Assembly (NCBI RefSeq): GCF_002150805.1 | Contig: NZ_MTBA01000001.1 | Coordinates: 517,854-581,853, forward strand | Source of the DNA: Oceanospirillum sanctuarii | GTDB taxonomy: Bacteria; Pseudomonadota; Gammaproteobacteria; Pseudomonadales; Halomonadaceae | Length of the DNA stretch: 64,000 bases | Direction of reading: 5' to 3' | In this document: positions 1 through 8,751 of the stretch, piece by piece | How the letters are laid out: the number at the start of each line of letters is the position of its first letter | Numbering within the stretch: position 1 is the stretch's first letter | The notes under the pieces: model-generated | Databases searched by the model: none | Told to the model about the DNA's origin: nothing | What the model saw: only the letters and a program-made list of their open reading frames with translations | Program-made: the position numbers and the translations under genes

Positions 1-203
1 CTGCCTTTAACCTTCAGATCTTTGATCAGGGTGATCTTGTCGCCAGCATTCAGCTGAGTCCCGTTGGCATCTTTTGCAGTTGGGGAATCATCTTCCGGCA
101 CTTCAGACGGGTTCCACTCGTGGGCGCATTCCGGGCAGATCAGAAGTTCCTGATCCTGATAAACAAATTCGGAGCTGCATTTCGGGCATGGAGGCAGGGA
201 CAT
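1..203 (-). CDS. yjdM: PhnA/YjdM-family zinc-ribbon protein (3' end cut off)
   Basis: Only the N-terminal 67 residues lie in the window; the gene runs off its left edge. The protein starts [13 protein letters not shown] and carries two CxxC pairs (CPKC near residue 6 and CPEC near residue 24) that make the zinc ribbon of this family, followed by the start of the KOW-like part ([14 protein letters not shown]). The match to E. coli YjdM (old name PhnA) is close by eye. The old name suggests alkylphosphonate use, but a role in phosphonate breakdown is not established for this family. It is divergent from cbiZ with about 165 bases between the starts. Confidence 0.88.
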   Translation of the reverse strand, partial: MSLPPCPKCSSEFVYQDQELLICPECAHEWNPSEVPEDDSPTAKDANGTQLNAGDKITLIKDLKVKG

Positions 204-368
204 AAGCGACTTCTTCTTCAGAGGGTACAAATTAAATAAACAGGCGGGGCATGGTAATCAGGCGGTCGGCAGTTGGCAAGCCGGGGGCGGTGTAAGGCTA
301 TCAGGTTGATATCTGGCCGGAATCATTTCCGGTAAACTGCAAGCTCCAAAAACAGCAACCGACTTTTT

Positions 369-1088
369 ATGAATTCAGATTCCAATCCTCAACCATCCGG
401 ACAGGCATTGAGCCAGTTTGCCACCCTTGAGCACACCCATGATCACCTGCTGATACGTCTGCAAAAGCCCCATCAGACTTTAAGTTCGGCGGTGCTTAAT
501 GGTGGCCTGCAGTGGGCCGATGCTGTGCTTAATCTGCGGGTGCCCAAGCATACGGATCAGCATGAACCCGCAGAAACCACACTGGCCCGATATGGTCTCT
601 CTCAAGGTGTAGCCGGAACACTGGTCGGTATGATGACTGCTGCCTCTATGGATTCCTATCGTTTAGCCCGGCGAGAAGCGGATGGTGTAGAGATTCAGGT
701 TCTGGCCACCGCAGGGCTTTCTAACGCGCGACGGGCCGGAGACAAAGCCGAGTACCGCCGTATCCTTTCAGAGCCGGAAGAGATCGGTACTATCAATATT
801 ATTCTTTTAACGAATGCCAGCCTGACTCAGGCAGCCATGGTCGAAGCTATTATGATGGTGACAGAAGCTAAAGCGGCTGCTTTGCAAAATGCGAAGGTAA
901 TTAGCCATGTTTCAGGTGAGATCGCGACCGGTACAGGCACGGATTCTGTGGTGCTGATAAATGGCTTTGGCCCTGAGGTGAAATTCTGCGGTAAGCATGT
1001 GCTGTTTGGTGAGTTACTGGCCGAGGCTGTGATCGAAGCGGTCTCCGGTGCTATCAGCTGGGAAAGAGATACTTTTGGCGAAAAATAG
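369..1088 (+). CDS. cbiZ: Adenosylcobinamide amidohydrolase (CbiZ family)
   Basis: The 239-residue protein has the CbiZ signature blocks: NARRAGD near residue 118, GTINIILL near 139, the EAIMMVTEAKAAALQ helix near 158, and ATGTGTDSVV near 185, then GKHVLFGELLAEAV near the end. CbiZ cleaves the aminopropanol (or aminoethanol) linker of adenosylcobinamide to give adenosylcobyric acid, letting bacteria salvage cobinamides and remodel foreign cobamides. No other cobalamin gene lies within the window, so it is an orphan salvage gene here. There is no strong Shine-Dalgarno in front of the ATG. The predicted protein is cytoplasmic, with no signal peptide. Confidence 0.82.
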   Translation: MNSDSNPQPSGQALSQFATLEHTHDHLLIRLQKPHQTLSSAVLNGGLQWADAVLNLRVPKHTDQHEPAETTLARYGLSQGVAGTLVGMMTAASMDSYRLARREADGVEIQVLATAGLSNARRAGDKAEYRRILSEPEEIGTINIILLTNASLTQAAMVEAIMMVTEAKAAALQNAKVISHVSGEIATGTGTDSVVLINGFGPEVKFCGKHVLFGELLAEAVIEAVSGAISWERDTFGEK

Positions 1089-1115
1089 GCCTTTTTATGG
1101 GGGGGGATACAGTAG

Positions 1116-1131
1116 CTGTATATAAATACAG
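1116..1131. promoter_or_regulatory. Candidate LexA (SOS) box
   Basis: CTGTATATAAATACAG fits the gammaproteobacterial LexA consensus CTGT-N8-ACAG exactly, including an all-A/T centre. It sits 28 bases after the cbiZ stop and about 103 bases before the ATG at 1235, so the most likely target is the 72-residue gene. Binding is inferred from the motif alone. Confidence 0.55.
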
Positions 1132-1234
1132 TCCTGTTTGTTTTAAGCTACCGGCTTCTCAGGTCTGATGACTACTAACCGATAAATAGACCGAGTAACA
1201 AACCGATAAACTGCCCGGATTAAACAGGATACCC

Positions 1235-1453
1235 ATGAGACAAACCCTAAGGGATAAGATGGTTCAGGTGTGCGACAAGAAAATTCAGCAAAAGGGAGAT
1301 ACGGTAGGGGTTTCCTTTTATGCCTTTTTCGCCAATAAAAATGATGATCCGGAATGCCTGATGGAAGCTGCAACCTGGTGGATTCAGACCCATAAGCTGG
1401 ATCATTTTGAGAAGGCGGTAAAAATCAAACAGATGGTGCTGGCGGGCGAGTAA
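1235..1453 (+). CDS. Small conserved-looking protein of unknown function
   Basis: This 72-residue acidic/basic mixed protein has no signal peptide or membrane segment. It contains a central GVSFYAFFANKNDDPECLMEAA stretch (written here in two halves: GVSFYAFFANKNDD, PECLMEAA) and then WWIQTHKLDHFEKA, which looks like a short domain kept across relatives. I do not recognise a biochemical function; it resembles short proteobacterial DUF proteins. The start is supported by AGGA six bases upstream. A perfect LexA-type box lies about 100 bases upstream, so it may be induced by DNA damage. The gene ends just before a strong terminator. Confidence 0.6.
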   Translation: MRQTLRDKMVQVCDKKIQQKGDTVGVSFYAFFANKNDDPECLMEAATWWIQTHKLDHFEKAVKIKQMVLAGE

Positions 1454-1473
1454 GATTTAAGGACACAGAGTCA

Positions 1474-1506
1474 AAAAAGGCAGCCGAAGCTGCCTTTTGC
1501 TTTTTT
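1474..1506. terminator. Bidirectional rho-independent terminator
   Basis: A 10-bp stem (AAAAGGCAGC / GCTGCCTTTT) closes a CGAA loop (TTCG when read on the minus strand) and has T-runs on both sides. It ends the 72-residue gene on the plus strand and can also stop transcripts coming from sypG on the minus strand. Confidence 0.85.
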
Positions 1507-1626
1507 GGTCTGAATAGACTGTGGTTAACATCCTACACAAAGCTGATTCTTCAGTCGTATTTGTCAGACATCGCCTCTTAACAATCCCTTGCCGATCCGC
1601 TTTCACGATACAAAGAGTATCATCCG

Positions 1627-3219
1627 TTATTCATCGATATTTGCCATCATCGAATCCCAGCTCTGTTTCTTCCGGTAGATGGTAGAAGGGCTGATCTCAA
1701 GGCGCGCTGCAGCTTTCGGGATATTGTCATCGCACAGCTCAATCGCTTTTTCGATGATCTCTTTTTCGATAATCCAGAGTGGACGAATATCATCCGGTGT
1801 CTGGAAAAGCCCCGGTGCTGCGGACTCAGTAACGGCGACAGTGATGCCTGCCTTATCTTGTGTGCCCGACACGACAGATGACCCTGAATGATTGGCTGCT
1901 TCAGAGACCGCTGTTCCCTCAGTCACAGGCTCCGTAGCGACCTGAGAGGCAGTTTCTTTTGCCAGCAGGGCAGCCTGTTCTGCCTGATAAGCGGCTTCCT
2001 GCAGTTGCAGCTGGCGGACTTTCTGCTCGATATTGATATCCAGATCGTTCAGTGGCGGCGGTAGCATCTCAGCCGAAATAGTATCGCCATCATTCAGCAC
2101 GATCATATTGCGGATCACGTTCTGCAACTGTCGGATATTACCTGGCCAGTCGAAGCTGTTCAGGATCACTTCAGCCTCAGGAGAAAATTTATCGAAGGCT
2201 TTGTTTTCCTCTTCCGCGTATTTCTTAAGGAAATGACGCGCCAGCAGAATCACATCGGCATCACGTTCGCGCAGTGCAGGCAGAGAGATAGGAATCACAT
2301 GCAGTCGATAATAGAGATCTTCCCGGAAGCGACCGGCTTCAACCTCTTTTAACGGATCACGGTTGGTGGCGCAGACAAAGCGCACATCCACCTTTTGTGT
2401 ATTACTGCTGCCCACTTTCTGGAAAGTACCTGTCTGGATAAAGCGCAGCAGTTTGACCTGCAGCTCCAGATCCATCTCGCAGATCTCATCAAGGAACAGC
2501 GTACCGCCATCGGCCTGTTCTGCCGCACCCTGACGGGGGCTGACCGCTCCGGTGAAGGCTCCTTTCACATGACCAAAGATCTCACTTTCGATCAGATCTT
2601 TCGGGATAGCACCGCAGTTCAGGGCGATAAAGGGTTGCTTGGCGCGGGGGCTTAACTGGTGAATCGCCTCAGCACAGACCTCTTTACCGGTGCCACTTTC
2701 GCCAGTAACAAAGACTGTCGCCTTACTGGGGGCGGCACTTTCGATAATGCTGTACACCCGCTGCATGGCGATGGAACGACCGACAAAGCCCGCAAAACGG
2801 CTGCGCTCATAGCTGTCCTGCAGAGATTGCAGCTGTTTCTCAAGCAGTTTGCTCTTCAGGGCATTACGGACGGTAGTGATCAAACGACTGGAATCAAAAG
2901 GCTTCTCAAGATAATCCAGCGCCCCGTAGTGCATGGTCTCAACAGCGGTTTCTACGGAACCGTGGGCGGTGATAATGATGGTGGCGGAGGGCAGTTCCTG
3001 TTCGCTGATATATTTCAGCACCTCGATACCGTTCATATCCGGTAACAGCAGATCGAGCAGGACACCATCAAACAGGGAATCTTTCAGTAGCTGAAGGGCC
3101 TCAGTACCGGTTTCAGCAAGGGTGACGGAAAAGTGTTCTGTCTCAAGATAGCTCTGATACAACCCAGCAAGAGTCGGGCTATCTTCAACAACCAAAATAC
3201 TCAGATCCTTGGGATTCAT
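1627..3219 (-). CDS. sypG: SypG-like sigma-54-dependent response regulator
   Basis: This NtrC/LuxO-type activator has a receiver domain (residues ~6-118, phospho-acceptor Asp ~56 in LLDLLLPDMNG, Lys ~106), an AAA+ domain with Walker A GESGTGKE (~173-180) and the sigma-54 contact loop GAFTGA (~220-225), a long polar Ala/Glu/Gln linker, and a C-terminal Fis-type helix-turn-helix (NIPKAAARLEISPSTIYRKK). I chose the ATG at 3219 because AGGAG lies five bases upstream; a GTG at 3249 would add ten residues. It is the last gene of the sypA-G operon. In V. fischeri, SypG activates the syp promoters with RpoN. Sigma-54-like promoters in this window fit that role. Confidence 0.88.
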   Translation of the reverse strand: MNPKDLSILVVEDSPTLAGLYQSYLETEHFSVTLAETGTEALQLLKDSLFDGVLLDLLLPDMNGIEVLKYISEQELPSATIIITAHGSVETAVETMHYGALDYLEKPFDSSRLITTVRNALKSKLLEKQLQSLQDSYERSRFAGFVGRSIAMQRVYSIIESAAPSKATVFVTGESGTGKEVCAEAIHQLSPRAKQPFIALNCGAIPKDLIESEIFGHVKGAFTGAVSPRQGAAEQADGGTLFLDEICEMDLELQVKLLRFIQTGTFQKVGSSNTQKVDVRFVCATNRDPLKEVEAGRFREDLYYRLHVIPISLPALRERDADVILLARHFLKKYAEEENKAFDKFSPEAEVILNSFDWPGNIRQLQNVIRNMIVLNDGDTISAEMLPPPLNDLDINIEQKVRQLQLQEAAYQAEQAALLAKETASQVATEPVTEGTAVSEAANHSGSSVVSGTQDKAGITVAVTESAAPGLFQTPDDIRPLWIIEKEIIEKAIELCDDNIPKAAARLEISPSTIYRKKQSWDSMMANIDE

Positions 3220-3289
3220 GGCGACTCCTTGTTCCGTGCGCTTGTTCACTTGAACGCTTTGTTCTGAACTCTTTAATCCAGGGACATGA

Positions 3290-4831
3290 TCACAACTTTT
3301 CGATAATGATCACGCTGATATCGTCACTTATCGGGTTTTGATCGATCAATTGCTGTAGCTGGTCCGTAAGTTCCGATAAAGAGTAATGTCTGTGTTTTGA
3401 TAGTAACTCAATAAGCTGACTAATTCTTTGTTGCTGCTGCTGATAATCGCTGCTGATCTCGATCAGACCATCGGAAAACAGCACCAGACGCTCACCGGAT
3501 TTCAGGGATAGGGTGCAAGGTGCAAAGTCACTGCTGCAACCCAGCCCCGGTAGTGCCCCTGTGTTGGGTAGCGAGGCCACTGTGCCATCCTGTGTCAGCC
3601 AGAGCGCAGGGGGAGAACCGGCATTATAGAAAGCGATCTTATCCGGCGTGGTCATCAGAAGACTGATGGTGGTCAGCAGCTCCGGCTGATGTTTATCCAG
3701 CCACTCCGAAAAGCGTTGCAGATACTCGGTGCCGGTGCTGGTACTAGGGACGTGCTGTGCAGGCTGGGTTGATGCTGTATCAACCTGACGGGTTATCGCC
3801 TGAAAGAAGCCCTGCTGACGACCCGCCATAAAACAGGCCTGCAGATCGTGTCCCATCACATCCCCCAGTAACAGATCAAGATGGTCGCTATCTTTCTGCG
3901 CCAGCCAATAATCACCACCACCCAGATGAGCGCTAAAGGCGAGGCTGGCTACCTGATAATGCTCATTACCCAGTCCGGTCAGATCTTTTCTCAGGTGATG
4001 CTTCAGCTCGTGATCCACAAGGGCGTAGGTTCGGCGCACCAGATCCTTATGACGACGCAAAACCCGCTCGGCAATACGGTTGAGATGCTCTTTGGTGATG
4101 GGTTTGAGCAAGTAATCATCAATCCCTTCCTGTACCAGCTTTTGTGCCAGTTGTTCGTCGTTGTCACCGGTGAGAAAAACAAAGGGGGTCAGATTAAGGT
4201 GTCTGATCTGATGAATACGGTTGCGAAACTCCAGACCATCCAGTTCCGGCATACAGATATCGGAGATAATCAGATCCGGCTGGTTTTTCTGTAGCCATTC
4301 CAACGCTTCGCTGGCGGAACTGAAAGCGGTCACCTGATGGGCTTCAAGATACATCTCCAGCATCTGCAGCTGAATCAGATCATCATCCACCAGCAGGATA
4401 TGCTGGCGCTTGTTTTCCCGCTCAAGGGGAATGCCCAGTGTCCATTGATTGATGCCTTTGTCTGAAGTGCTGTAATCGATCTGCTGAAACTGATCAAACA
4501 GCATCGCCATGCCGTAACCACCGGTTTGTACATCACCGGCCAGAATGGCTTCCAGATCCGGCTCCATGGCACTTTGTGGCACTGGGGAGCCATCATCTTT
4601 GATTCTCAGTTCAAACAGCTGGTCGTTCCACTGGCATTCCAGTTGGAGTTTGTTGGGCTTCACCGGACTGTGGCGGATCAGGTTGGTAGCGATCTCTGAC
4701 AGGGCTAACTGAACCTTATTGCGATCAGCCTGATTCAGCGGGCTGCGCAACAGCACCCGATCAAGCGCACCACGAGACAGGCGAGCCAGCTGATCACTAA
4801 AGGCAAATTCCAGCGTGTAGTGGGGTTGCAT
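3290..4831 (-). CDS. sypE: SypE-like partner-switching regulator: RsbW-type kinase, receiver, PP2C phosphatase
   Basis: Three domains are visible in 513 residues. First is an N-terminal GHKL anti-sigma-type serine kinase (residues ~1-137; N-box EIATNLIRH, then KDDGSPV and GGYGMAM). Next is a receiver (~143-262; Asp ~191 in IISDICMPELDG, Lys in LLKPI). Last is a SpoIIE/PP2C phosphatase (~290-513; metal-binding GGGDYW, GDVMGHD, FSDGLIE, DDISV). This layout, with a central Asp at about 192, is that of V. fischeri SypE, which as I recall phosphorylates or dephosphorylates the STAS protein SypA according to receiver state. The ATG at 4831 overlaps the sypF stop (TGATG) and has GGAGGT upstream, so the two are translationally coupled. 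SypE follows SypF here, the reverse of V. fischeri. Confidence 0.88.
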   Translation of the reverse strand: MQPHYTLEFAFSDQLARLSRGALDRVLLRSPLNQADRNKVQLALSEIATNLIRHSPVKPNKLQLECQWNDQLFELRIKDDGSPVPQSAMEPDLEAILAGDVQTGGYGMAMLFDQFQQIDYSTSDKGINQWTLGIPLERENKRQHILLVDDDLIQLQMLEMYLEAHQVTAFSSASEALEWLQKNQPDLIISDICMPELDGLEFRNRIHQIRHLNLTPFVFLTGDNDEQLAQKLVQEGIDDYLLKPITKEHLNRIAERVLRRHKDLVRRTYALVDHELKHHLRKDLTGLGNEHYQVASLAFSAHLGGGDYWLAQKDSDHLDLLLGDVMGHDLQACFMAGRQQGFFQAITRQVDTASTQPAQHVPSTSTGTEYLQRFSEWLDKHQPELLTTISLLMTTPDKIAFYNAGSPPALWLTQDGTVASLPNTGALPGLGCSSDFAPCTLSLKSGERLVLFSDGLIEISSDYQQQQQRISQLIELLSKHRHYSLSELTDQLQQLIDQNPISDDISVIIIEKL

Positions 4832-7800
4832 CAATCCACCTCCAGTGTGTCCCGATAGTTTTCAAGGGCGGTGACACCAATATCCAGCACTTCCGGCAGA
4901 CGTTTCACCAGTGCATCGATATCAACATCGGCATTGTCCTCACCTGTCGTCCGGTAATAATGTTCTATCTGTTTGGACAGATCTGAAAGTTGCAGTAAAC
5001 CAAAGCTGGCACTGGTGCTCTTTAAGGTATGGGCCTCATGGCGAACATTTTCACCTTTACCCAGATCAAAGGCTTCGTACAGTGCCTTACTGCGTTTCTT
5101 CAGTTCGTTATTCACGATCTCTATCATCTGCAGGCAGCGTTCTTTGCCGATATCCCTTTCCATCTGCTGAATTGCCGAGAGGCTCAGGATTTCCGGTTGG
5201 TCTTCATTCGTGGGCAGTGTTTCGCTCTCACTTTCGGTCTTACTTATGGCGGGTTCTGATGACACTTCGACAGATCCGTCTGAATCCATGGCTTCAACGG
5301 GTTCGTCTTTTATCAATTCGTCTTTAACGGATTCGCTGCCCAGCCAACGGTAAAGCAGGTTCTCCAGCGCGTTCATCTGTACCGGTTTGGGCAGAAAGTC
5401 ATTCATGCCGACGCTAAAGCAGCGCTCTTTATCCGAGGTCATCACATTGGCGGTCATCGCCACAATAGGCGTGTCATTCAGTTCCGGAATTTTGCGGATC
5501 GCTTCGGTAGCTTCATAGCCGTTCATCTCCGGCATCTGCAGATCCATCAGAATCAGGTCAAAAGGTCGCTCCTGAACCGCCTGAACTGCTTCAAGGCCAT
5601 CGCTGGCGATCTCGTACTGCTGGTTAAAACTGCTCAGCATACGGCTGGCGATCATCTGGTTGGTGATACTGTCCTCAACGATGAGAATCCGGCCGCTGCG
5701 CAGAGTGCTTTTTTCATGGGGGGTGAGGGGTTCCTGAGAGATCATGGCTACTGGAGTCTCCGTCAGGGGCAGTGTCAGATAAAGAGCAAAACAGCTGCCC
5801 ATATCCGGTTCACTGGAAAAGAGGATATAACCGCCCATCAGTTCGGCCAGTTTCTGGCTGATCGCCAGACCCAGACCTGTGCCACCATGGCGACGGGAGT
5901 CAGTTTGATTGGCTTGGGTAAATTCGTTGAACAGGATCGCCTGTTTATCCCGTGGAATGCCGATACCCTGATCCTGCACCATCACCCTGAGACTGATCTT
6001 TTGATCATCAGTATCAGTGGTAAGGGCGGTGATCGACAGTTCAATCGAGCCCTGTTCGGTAAATTTCACTGCATTACTGAGCAGGTTCAGGCAGATCTGG
6101 CGCAGGCGACCGGCATCACAAAGTACGCAGTGATCAATAGATTCATCAACATTCAGCCTGATCTTCAGCTGCTTCTGATTCGCACGGGGCGAAATGATGG
6201 TGATCGCTTCTTTCAGTACCGACTGCAGGCTGACCTCAAGGGTTTCCAGCTCCATCTTGCCCGCTTCAATCTTGGCGAAGTCGAGAATATCGTTGATCAG
6301 TTGCATCAGGGCTTCGCTACTGATCTCTGCTGCATGTAGCAGCTCTTTCTGATCGTCTGTTACAGGGGAGTGGGACAGCAGCGAGATAGAACCCTGAATC
6401 CCGTTCAGCGGGGTGCGGATCTCATGGCTCATAGCGGCCAGAAACTGGGATTTCGCCACGTTTGCGGCATCTGCTTCGGTAATCGCCTGCTCCAGTTTCA
6501 GCTGGTTTTTCACCTTCTGGGTCACATCCCGCACCACCAGGGTGTAATAAAGACCACCATGGGCATCAAAGGCCTGAATATTAAACTCAAGATGAATCAC
6601 ATCGCCGTTAGGGCAGACTCGTTTAGCGCTGTGAATCCCTGTATTGATCAGCTCCAGCCGATCCAGTGTCTGGACGATGCTTTCCCGCCCGTTGGACTGA
6701 ACACCCAGAATCTGCAGGGCATTCAGGTCTTCATGACTCTGGCTCAAACGGTTGACCAGATTGAACATACTCAGGTTATAGCTGAGGTTATTACCCATAT
6801 TGTCCAGCAGCAGAATGGAATCGAGACTGGCATCCATCAGAGCGGCTTTCAGGCTGTTTTCCTCTTCGTAGGCATGGCGGATACGCTTCTCAAGGGTGAG
6901 ATTACGCATGGAGATCAGGGTCAGGTATTCATCATTACGCAGGCTTAACTGAGAACCCCGGATCTCAACCGGAACCTTCTGCCCCTTGGTATTGATCACC
7001 CCCATATCTTCAAAGTGGAAGCCTTTCGGGTTCTTGTGGATGCCGGAGACTTCCATCAGCACCTCTGGCATCAGGGCGGTAGCCGGGTGGATCTCATCAA
7101 TATCATCCACTCCCAGCATCTTGAGCGCAGCAGCATTTGCAATCTGCACTTCCAGCTGGCTACCCAGACCGATAATGCCTTCCTCGGTGTTGTTCAGAAT
7201 CAGCTCCAGACGACGGTCTTTCTCCAGCAGATCCTTGTAGAGGCTTTTCTGCTCACTGGCGACCATGGCCAGTCGATCCGCCATCTTGTTAAAAGCTTCG
7301 GCAGTGGGTTTCAGCTCATTCAGTTGCTTCAGCTTGATACGGTGACTGAGACGGCCTTCTTCGATGGCGTTAACGGCAAAGTTAAGGCGGGCGATACCCG
7401 TGATGTAACCCCTGAACAGCCAGAAACCCAGTCCCAAAGAGCCGAGCATCAGCAGCAGGGTAATGACAATATGCAGACTTTCTTCTCTCTTGCGGTTTTG
7501 CACCTGCTCGCGCATATCCATCGCGATATCAATCCAGTAGGGGTTACCGGAGATAAAAAAGGAACGGGAGAAACGGAAGAAAGGCGTGTCGATGCAGAAG
7601 GTTTGATCGGCCTTGAAGGTTTCCTGATAAGCGGGGGCCCGGGAAACAAACACCACATCCGCAGGGTCAACCACATGCTGTGCGGTTGGGGAGTCCGGGG
7701 CGCGACGTACTCTCAGATAAGCGATATGGCTGTCACTTTCCACCAGAGGCGACAGGGTGTCGCTGAGGCTTTTACCGGCCACCAGCTCTTTACTGTCTTT

Positions 7801-7971
7801 AAAGTGGGATTGAATGTACTCATCCACCAGACGGGAAGTGTAGTTCGACTGCTGCTCGATGGAGGCGGCGATACTGCTGCGCAGAGATTCCCTGTGCAGA
7901 AAGAAGAGCACACTGCTGATCACACTGATCATAATCAGCAGACTGATAAACAACCGCGTTCGAAATCCCAT
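4831..7971 (-). CDS. sypF: SypF-like hybrid sensor histidine kinase with Hpt domain
   Basis: The protein has 1046 residues. An N-terminal membrane helix (~7-25), a periplasmic region (~26-165) and a second helix (~167-186) are followed by HAMP (~187-240), two PAS-like regions (~250-365 and ~375-490), HisKA (His ~516 in AAMSHEIRTPLNG), HATPase (NLLSNAVKFT ~629, GGTGLGLAIS ~696), a receiver (Asp ~810 in ILMDLQMPEMNG) and a C-terminal Hpt (His ~981 in HEAHTLKSTSASFG). This allows a full His-Asp-His relay to SypG and SypE receivers. V. fischeri SypF has the same logic and its Hpt is key to biofilm control. The start has GGAG upstream. The gene lies between sypD and sypE. Confidence 0.85.
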   Translation of the reverse strand: MGFRTRLFISLLIMISVISSVLFFLHRESLRSSIAASIEQQSNYTSRLVDEYIQSHFKDSKELVAGKSLSDTLSPLVESDSHIAYLRVRRAPDSPTAQHVVDPADVVFVSRAPAYQETFKADQTFCIDTPFFRFSRSFFISGNPYWIDIAMDMREQVQNRKREESLHIVITLLLMLGSLGLGFWLFRGYITGIARLNFAVNAIEEGRLSHRIKLKQLNELKPTAEAFNKMADRLAMVASEQKSLYKDLLEKDRRLELILNNTEEGIIGLGSQLEVQIANAAALKMLGVDDIDEIHPATALMPEVLMEVSGIHKNPKGFHFEDMGVINTKGQKVPVEIRGSQLSLRNDEYLTLISMRNLTLEKRIRHAYEEENSLKAALMDASLDSILLLDNMGNNLSYNLSMFNLVNRLSQSHEDLNALQILGVQSNGRESIVQTLDRLELINTGIHSAKRVCPNGDVIHLEFNIQAFDAHGGLYYTLVVRDVTQKVKNQLKLEQAITEADAANVAKSQFLAAMSHEIRTPLNGIQGSISLLSHSPVTDDQKELLHAAEISSEALMQLINDILDFAKIEAGKMELETLEVSLQSVLKEAITIISPRANQKQLKIRLNVDESIDHCVLCDAGRLRQICLNLLSNAVKFTEQGSIELSITALTTDTDDQKISLRVMVQDQGIGIPRDKQAILFNEFTQANQTDSRRHGGTGLGLAISQKLAELMGGYILFSSEPDMGSCFALYLTLPLTETPVAMISQEPLTPHEKSTLRSGRILIVEDSITNQMIASRMLSSFNQQYEIASDGLEAVQAVQERPFDLILMDLQMPEMNGYEATEAIRKIPELNDTPIVAMTANVMTSDKERCFSVGMNDFLPKPVQMNALENLLYRWLGSESVKDELIKDEPVEAMDSDGSVEVSSEPAISKTESESETLPTNEDQPEILSLSAIQQMERDIGKERCLQMIEIVNNELKKRSKALYEAFDLGKGENVRHEAHTLKSTSASFGLLQLSDLSKQIEHYYRTTGEDNADVDIDALVKRLPEVLDIGVTALENYRDTLEVD

Positions 7972-8010
7972 AAAGACGCTCCTATCGTTGCCCTGATAGC
8001 TCAGCTCTGA

Positions 8011-8721
8011 CTATATCCGCAGATTTAGTAAAGCTGAACCGTCGATCCATCTTTTGATCTTAGCTGAAACTGCCGGTAAAAAACGCTGCAAGCGTCTGTT
8101 TTCCCGATATAACTCATCCGTCAGTGAGGGATGATCCCTGTCATTCATAATACAGCCCAGCAGATTGGCTTTAACTTCCTGCAGCAGCTGACAGCTTTCT
8201 TCCAGCTGATTACGGGTAGTAAAGCCGCTGCGCACCAGCAGCAGCGAGGCATCCGCCTCGGCGCAGGCGCTTTGTGCCGGAATATTCCGGTAGTTACTGG
8301 CGTTCAGTGGGGAGGTATCCATCACAACACGGTCATAGTGCTGAAGCCACTCTTCAATGGTCTGAGCCAGCACATTCTGATTCCGGAAGCTCAGGGACGC
8401 GGTATTACCCACCGGCGCAGGCAGAAAGTGCGTGCCGTTGGCAGATGGCGCACAGATCGACTTCATACAGCTGGCACCGGCATCCCACTCATCCCGCGCC
8501 AGACCCAGGCTCAGGTTAAGGCTCGGGTTCTGAATATTCAGATCCACCAGTAGCACCTTGTAGCCATCGGCCTGATACCGCTTGGAGAGGCTGTAAGCCA
8601 GCATAGAGCTACCGGACTGATTGTGGCAGCTGGTGATGGCAACCGACTTGCTGTGACGTTTTTCCAGCTGACGGTAGATATGTTCCAGCTCCATATAATG
8701 CACAGGTAAGGTACTGATCAT
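8011..8721 (-). CDS. sypD: SypD-like ParA/CpsD-family ATPase homologue with degenerate P-loop
   Basis: The 236-residue cytoplasmic protein has the fold signature of BY-kinase/CpsD ATPases: a beta strand VAITSC, a P-loop region, a Walker A'-like LLVDLNIQNPSL (~78-89) and a Walker B-like VVMDTSP. The P-loop itself reads NQSGSSMLA where family members have GEGKS/T, so the invariant lysine is missing. There is no C-terminal tyrosine cluster either. It may therefore bind nucleotide poorly or act as a structural partner of the chain-length protein SypO rather than as a kinase. The start has AGGAGA six bases upstream. It lies between sypC and sypF as the fourth gene of the operon. Confidence 0.78.
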   Translation of the reverse strand: MISTLPVHYMELEHIYRQLEKRHSKSVAITSCHNQSGSSMLAYSLSKRYQADGYKVLLVDLNIQNPSLNLSLGLARDEWDAGASCMKSICAPSANGTHFLPAPVGNTASLSFRNQNVLAQTIEEWLQHYDRVVMDTSPLNASNYRNIPAQSACAEADASLLLVRSGFTTRNQLEESCQLLQEVKANLLGCIMNDRDHPSLTDELYRENRRLQRFLPAVSAKIKRWIDGSALLNLRI

Positions 8722-8751
8722 GATCTTTCTCCTGTTTACAGAAGCATTCGT

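Noticed and set aside
1143-1373. Small minus-strand frame over the start of the 72-residue gene
   Set aside because: It overlaps the better plus-strand frame, has no ribosome site and a composition unlike a real protein.
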